From the NCBI RefSeq assembly GCF_001536285.1, contig NZ_FAOZ01000002.1, positions 310,001 through 374,000 of the forward strand: a DNA stretch of 64,000 nt, in the 5' to 3' direction. Under the pieces are notes generated by a model. It saw only the letters and a list, made by a program, of their open reading frames with translations, did no database searches and was not told the DNA's origin. The stretch comes from Parafrankia irregularis (lineage in GTDB: Bacteria > Actinomycetota > Actinomycetes > Frankiales > Frankiaceae). Of this stretch, positions 59,787 through 64,000 are shown one piece after another. Every line of letters starts with the position of its first letter. The first letter of the stretch is position 1. Position numbers and translations under genes: made by a program.

Positions 59787-60190
59787 GTGCCCTCCTCACT
59801 CATCCCCCCAGGCCCGCAGCCGGCGAGGCGTCCCGATGTCGTCGTCGCTGTCGTGACGGGTCGGGCCTCGGCTGCGGAGCAGTTCTCGACTCCTCGCGCG
59901 CGGTTCAGACGCGTCCGGCTGGATCGGGTGAGAATATCCGAACACGGCATATGCCCATGTCGGGGCGCTGCTCGGAGGAAGTGTGCGGCAGCGGTGCCCT
60001 CGCAAGCGTTGTCGAGGGGGCCTTCGGTCCGGTACGACCGATCGCCTGGTAACCTCAAAGACTGCTGCGGACCTCCAGCCTCGTGCGGATCAGCCCGGTC
60101 GATCAGGTCATGCTCAACTGCGTGCTGATTAACTCCATGCTGATGGACTCATGGTGCTGAGGTCAGCCCATACTTCTGGCAGTGCACCTC

Positions 60191-60219
60191 GCTCCGCGGT
60201 GTTTCGCGCCCCGCGGAGC
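60191..60219 (+). promoter_or_regulatory. rplM leader, hairpin 1
   Basis: A perfect 9-bp stem GCTCCGCGG/CCGCGGAGC with 11-nt loop lies 61 bp before the rplM start. It is part of the 493-bp gap (59787-60279), whose only other marks are a TAACCT -10-like box at 60050-60055 and imperfect 14-15-bp repeats at 60107-60160. Confidence 0.55.
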
Positions 60220-60237
60220 ACAAGCTGGCGACACCCC

Positions 60238-60260
60238 GACGATCTCCCCGTGAGATCGTC
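60238..60260 (+). promoter_or_regulatory. rplM leader, hairpin 2
   Basis: A perfect 9-bp stem GACGATCTC/GAGATCGTC with 5-nt loop CCCGT ends 19 bp before the rplM GTG, next to the AGAAGG ribosome site. With hairpin 1 it suggests a structured autoregulatory leader of the L13 type. Confidence 0.55.
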
Positions 60261-60279
60261 CGAACGAGAAGGCAGACCT

Positions 60280-60723
60280 GTGCGCACGTACCAGCCCAAG
60301 CCCGCGGACGTACAGCGCGCGTGGCACGTCATCGATGCCACCGACGTCGTGCTCGGTCGGCTGGCCAGCCAGGCTGCCCAGCTCCTGCGCGGCAAGCACA
60401 AGCCGTACTTCGCCCCGCACATCGACACCGGTGACTTCGTCGTCGTCATCAACGCCGGCAAGGTCGCGATGACCGGCAACAAGCGCGAGCAGGCCCAGTA
60501 CCACCGGCACTCGGGCTTCCCGGGCGGTCTGCGCAGCACCTCCTACGGCGAGCTGCTCGACACGCGCCCGCACGTGATCGTCGAGCGGGCGATCCGTGGG
60601 ATGCTGCCGCACAACCGGCTCGGTCGTGCGCAGGGCAGCAAGCTGAAGGTCTACGCGGGGCCGACGCACCCGCACCAGGCCCAGCAGCCGGTCCCCTACG
60701 AGATCAAGCAGGTCGCGCAGTAG
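60280..60723 (+). CDS. rplM: 50S ribosomal protein L13
   Basis: A 147-residue L13, an early assembly protein. [37 protein letters not shown] and the [10 protein letters not shown] loop are conserved. The GTG at 60280 gives the family N-terminus. Operon partner rpsI follows after 36 bp. Confidence 0.97.
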   Translation: MRTYQPKPADVQRAWHVIDATDVVLGRLASQAAQLLRGKHKPYFAPHIDTGDFVVVINAGKVAMTGNKREQAQYHRHSGFPGGLRSTSYGELLDTRPHVIVERAIRGMLPHNRLGRAQGSKLKVYAGPTHPHQAQQPVPYEIKQVAQ

Positions 60724-60759
60724 TCGCGGTTCTGGTTTCAGACAAGGAAGGAACGCGAC

Positions 60760-61167
<408 letters not shown>

Positions 61168-61209
61168 CGCAGCACCGGCCCGCGGTCCTCACAGCCCGGG
61201 CCGGTGTCC

Positions 61210-61238
61210 CGGCCCGGCAGGTGCATCCTGCCGGGCCG
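61210..61238 (+). terminator. Terminator of rplM-rpsI
   Basis: A 12-bp stem (CGGCCCGGCAGG at 61210-61221, CCTGCCGGGCCG at 61227-61238) with 5-nt loop, 43 bp after rpsI. Confidence 0.8.
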
Positions 61239-61250
61239 TAGGCGTGAGAT

Positions 61251-61280
61251 TGTCCTTTGCGGATCTGTCCTTTGCCGATC
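61251..61280 (+). repeat. 15-bp tandem repeat upstream of glmM
   Basis: TGTCCTTTGCGGATC (61251-61265) and TGTCCTTTGCCGATC (61266-61280), one base different, sit between the rpsI terminator and glmM in the probable promoter region. Confidence 0.75.
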
Positions 61281-61338
61281 TCCGCGCGGTGTGCCGACAG
61301 CGCCCGCCGGTGCCGTTGCAACTTCAGGGGAGGCCTCA

Positions 61339-62742
61339 ATGGCGAGGCTTTTCGGTACCGATGGCGTCCGTGGCGTCGCCAACGCGGACCTGACGGCCCA
61401 GCAGGCACTTGAGCTTGCTTCGGCCGCGGTCGAGGAGGTCGCCGCGCGGGACGCCTCCCCGCAGCGGCCGGTGGACGGCGTACCGGTGGCCCGGGCCGCC
61501 TCGTCGGCGGACCACCGCCCTGTCGTCATCGTCGGCCGGGACACCCGCCCATCCGGCGAGTTTCTCGAGGCTGCTGTTGTGGCCGGTCTGGCCAGCTCCG
61601 GTGCCGACGTCGTGCGGATCGGCGTGGTGCCGACCCCGGTGGTCTCCTATGTGGTTGCGCAGACGGGCGCCGATCTCGGCGTGATGCTGTCCGCCAGCCA
61701 CAACCCGATGCCCGACAACGGGATCAAGCTCTTCGCCGCCGGGGGCCTCAAACTGCCCGACGAGGTCGAGGACGCGATCGAACGGCGGATGGCCGGCCCG
61801 CTCACCCGCCGCCCGGTGGGAGCAGAGGTCGGTCGGGTCCGTGACGACGTCACGCTCGTGAACGGCTATGTCGACCACCTGCTCGCGAGCCTGCCAGGCG
61901 GGCCGGGCAGCCTGCAGGGCCTGAAGGTCGTGGTGGACTGCGCCCAGGGCGCCGCCTCCGACCTCGCGCCCCGGGTGCTGCGGGCCGCCGGGGCTGACGT
62001 GATCGCCCTGCACGCGGACGGCGACGGCCTGCGCATCAACGACCGCTCCGGCGCGACCCACCTGGACAGCCTGCGCGACGCCGTCCGCCTGCACGGCGCG
62101 GACGTGGGTATCGCCCACGACGGTGACGCCGACCGCTGCCTGGCCGTCGACGCGCTGGGCGAGATCGTCGACGGTGACCAGATCCTGGCCATCTGTGCCG
62201 TGGCACTCGCCGAGCGCGGTGAGCTGGGTAACGGCACCGTGGTCGTCACCATCATGTCGAACCTCGGGTTCCACCACGCGATGCGCGAGGCCGGAATCAA
62301 CGTGGTCACCACCCCGGTCGGGGACCGCTATGTGCTCGAGGCGATGCGGTCGGGCTCGTATTCGCTGGGCGGCGAGCAGAGCGGCCATGTCGTCTTCCTG
62401 CGGCACGCCGGTACCGGCGACGGGCTGTTGACCGCCCTGCAGGTTCTCGGCCGGATGGCGGAGAAGGGCCAGCCGCTCGACGAGCTGGCGAAGGTGATGA
62501 CCAGGCTGCCGCAGGTCCTCGTGAACGTTCGCGGGGTCGACCGGTCGCGGGCCGGGACGTCGGAGGAGCTGCGCGCCGCGGTGGCGGAGGCGGAGGCGGA
62601 GCTCGGGAACAGCGGGCGGGTGCTACTGCGCCCGTCGGGCACCGAGCCACTGGTCCGGGTGATGGTCGAGGCGCCGACCGACCAGCTCGCCCGTTCGCTC
62701 GCGGACCGGCTCGCGGATGTCGTCCAGCGTGCCCTGCGCTGA
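61339..62742 (+). CDS. glmM: Phosphoglucosamine mutase
   Basis: A 467-residue mutase turning glucosamine-6-phosphate into glucosamine-1-phosphate for UDP-GlcNAc and peptidoglycan. The N-terminus RLFGTDGVRGVAN, the phospho-serine loop VMLSASHNPMPDNGIK, the metal loop DGDADRC and the phosphate-binding RPSGTEPLVRVMVE are intact. A segment of ~22 residues (around DASPQRPVDGVPVARAASS) is inserted after the first helix. ATG 61339 with AGGGGAGG upstream. glmS follows. Confidence 0.96.
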   Translation: MARLFGTDGVRGVANADLTAQQALELASAAVEEVAARDASPQRPVDGVPVARAASSADHRPVVIVGRDTRPSGEFLEAAVVAGLASSGADVVRIGVVPTPVVSYVVAQTGADLGVMLSASHNPMPDNGIKLFAAGGLKLPDEVEDAIERRMAGPLTRRPVGAEVGRVRDDVTLVNGYVDHLLASLPGGPGSLQGLKVVVDCAQGAASDLAPRVLRAAGADVIALHADGDGLRINDRSGATHLDSLRDAVRLHGADVGIAHDGDADRCLAVDALGEIVDGDQILAICAVALAERGELGNGTVVVTIMSNLGFHHAMREAGINVVTTPVGDRYVLEAMRSGSYSLGGEQSGHVVFLRHAGTGDGLLTALQVLGRMAEKGQPLDELAKVMTRLPQVLVNVRGVDRSRAGTSEELRAAVAEAEAELGNSGRVLLRPSGTEPLVRVMVEAPTDQLARSLADRLADVVQRALR

Positions 62743-62783
62743 ACTGGCCCGTCCTGCGTCCCTGAACTCGCCCGTCCTGCGTC
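62739..62783 (+). repeat. 22-bp near-tandem duplication at the glmM stop
   Basis: A 22-bp unit beginning CTGAACTGGCCC (62739-62760), which contains the glmM stop codon, is repeated with one base change at 62762-62783 after a 1-bp spacer. Confidence 0.8.
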
Positions 62784-62912
62784 GGCGGGCAGGCGTGACG
62801 GGGATCTTCCAGGCGGCGGATGCGCCAACCCGCTGTGACGGGACGCGCGCGGCTTCCGTCCGACATCCGCGGTGTCCCAGTGGTCTATGCGCGGTACCCG
62901 GACCGGACTGCG

Positions 62913-62928
62913 TACGCTGAGCAACATG
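62913..62928 (+). promoter_or_regulatory. Probable leaderless promoter of glmS
   Basis: TACGCT (62913-62918) lies 7 bp before the glmS ATG, with no Shine-Dalgarno sequence between. Transcription would begin at or beside the start codon. The -35 is weak. Confidence 0.5.
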
Positions 62929-64000
62929 TGCGGGATCATTGGGTACGTCGGTGAGCAGCCGGCCCTTGAGGTCGTGCTGAGCGGACTGCGCCGGTTGGAA
63001 TACCGCGGCTACGACTCGGCGGGCGTCGCCGTCGTCGGCGGTGGGGTGCTGCGTACCGCGCGCCGCGCCGGCCGGCTGGCGAATCTGGAGAAGGTCCTCG
63101 ACGAGAGCGGCGAGCAGATGCCCGGGACGACGGGCATGGGGCACACCCGGTGGGCGACCCATGGCGGTCCCACCGACGTGAACGCGCACCCCCACACCGA
63201 CTGCACCGGTGCGGTCGCCGTGATCCACAACGGGATCATCGAGAACTTCGCCGAACTGCGAGCGGAACTCGAGGCCGCGGGCCATGAGCTGAGCAGCGAG
63301 ACCGACACCGAGGTCGTCGCACATCTGCTGGAGATCGAGATCGCCCGTGCGGCCGCCGCGGGCCCCGCGGCGTCATCGGTGTCGCCGGTATCGCCGGTGT
63401 CGGCGTCGTCGTCGGGGTCCGGGCAGCGGGTCGCGTCGGCGCACCCGGTCACCGAGGCCCTGCGGGTGGTGTGCCGCCGGCTGAGGGGCGCCTTCACGCT
63501 GGTCGTCCTGCATCAGGACCATCCCGGCGTGGTGGTCGGGGCGCGCCGTAACAGTCCGCTCGTCGTCGGCCTCGGTGTCGGGGAGGCCTTCCTGGCCAGC
63601 GATGTCTCCGCGTTCATCGCGCACACCCGGGAGGCGCTGGAGATCGGTCAGGACCAGGTCGTCGAGGCCCGTCCGGACGGTGTGACCGTCTACGACTTCG
63701 ACGGCACCCCGGTCGAGGGCCGTCGGTATCACGTCGACTGGGACGCGAGCGCGGCGGAGAAGGGCGGCTTCCCGTACTTCATGCTCAAGGAGATCAGCGA
63801 GCAGCCCGAGGCGCTCGCTGACACCCTGCGCGGGCGGCTTTCCAACGAGGGCGCGATCGTCCTGGACGAGGAGCGTCTCTCCGACCAGGACTTTCGCGAC
63901 ATCGACAAGGTCTTCATCGTTGCCTGCGGGACGGCCTACCACGCCGGGCTGATCGCCAAGTACGCCATCGAGCACTGGACGCGGCTGCCCTGCGAGGTCG
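62926..64000 (+). CDS. glmS: Glutamine--fructose-6-phosphate aminotransferase (5' part)
   Basis: The first ~358 codons; the gene runs off the right edge. The enzyme makes glucosamine-6-phosphate, the step before GlmM. CGIIGYVG carries the N-terminal nucleophile Cys; RRLEYRGYDSAGVAV, HTRWATHGGPTDVNAHPH and HNGIIENF belong to the glutaminase domain. The first SIS domain begins after FPYFMLKEISEQPEAL and includes VACGTAYHAGL. A Ser/Ala/Pro/Val-rich insert of ~30 residues (about 142-174) interrupts the glutaminase domain. Confidence 0.95.
   Translation, partial: MCGIIGYVGEQPALEVVLSGLRRLEYRGYDSAGVAVVGGGVLRTARRAGRLANLEKVLDESGEQMPGTTGMGHTRWATHGGPTDVNAHPHTDCTGAVAVIHNGIIENFAELRAELEAAGHELSSETDTEVVAHLLEIEIARAAAAGPAASSVSPVSPVSASSSGSGQRVASAHPVTEALRVVCRRLRGAFTLVVLHQDHPGVVVGARRNSPLVVGLGVGEAFLASDVSAFIAHTREALEIGQDQVVEARPDGVTVYDFDGTPVEGRRYHVDWDASAAEKGGFPYFMLKEISEQPEALADTLRGRLSNEGAIVLDEERLSDQDFRDIDKVFIVACGTAYHAGLIAKYAIEHWTRLPCEV

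Overview
The window is a very GC-rich chromosomal segment of an actinomycete. Many GTG and TTG starts, a 6C small RNA, zinc-binding small-subunit and L33 ribosomal proteins, and the actinobacterial gene order rpmG-hadA-hadB-trpT-secE-nusG all point to Actinomycetota. The overall style, with abundant short tandem duplications and proline/alanine-rich proteins, suggests Frankia or a close relative. The species assignment is an inference, not something the sequence proves.

Layout. Bases 1-1382 hold the end of nuoN and a long-chain polyprenyl diphosphate synthase, probably for menaquinone. Bases 1848-9685 hold a Pro/Ser/Thr-rich single-pass membrane protein and the korA-korB 2-oxoglutarate:ferredoxin oxidoreductase pair, both on the minus strand. 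A 1.2 kb stretch without a recognisable gene follows, then a DUF2520 Rossmann protein and the HtpX protease. Bases 9686-15235 carry a 6C small RNA, yajQ, tRNA-Tyr, pyrE, a gamma-glutamylcyclotransferase-like gene, a small membrane protein and a secreted GH25 muramidase with LGFP repeats. Bases 15235-18562 carry tRNA-Thr, tRNA-Met, rpmG, hadA, hadB, an inverted aspC-type aminotransferase and tRNA-Trp.

From 18595 the window is the core gene-expression cluster: secE-nusG, rplK-rplA, rplJ-rplL with an L10-type attenuator leader, and rpoB-rpoC. A VapBC-type toxin-antitoxin pair and a Mug-type DNA glycosylase interrupt it at 31795-33227. The cluster then continues with rpsL-rpsG-fusA-tuf, the S10 and spc operons, secY-adk-map-infA-rpmJ, the alpha operon (rpsM-rpsK-rpsD-rpoA-rplQ) and truA. 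A second single-pass membrane protein gene (minus strand), rplM-rpsI and glmM follow. A truncated glmS runs off the right edge.

Most of the coding content is conserved housekeeping. The unusual material lies between the genes. It includes a dispersed palindromic element in at least four places (two adjacent copies show a compensatory base-pair change), a four-copy 9-bp iteron-like array at 12148-12212, and tandem duplications that repeatedly involve gene starts or stop codons. There are also structured leaders ahead of rplJ, rpsL, rpsM and rplM, and several probable leaderless promoters. No insertion sequence, prophage or CRISPR array was seen. The only accessory system is the small toxin-antitoxin pair.
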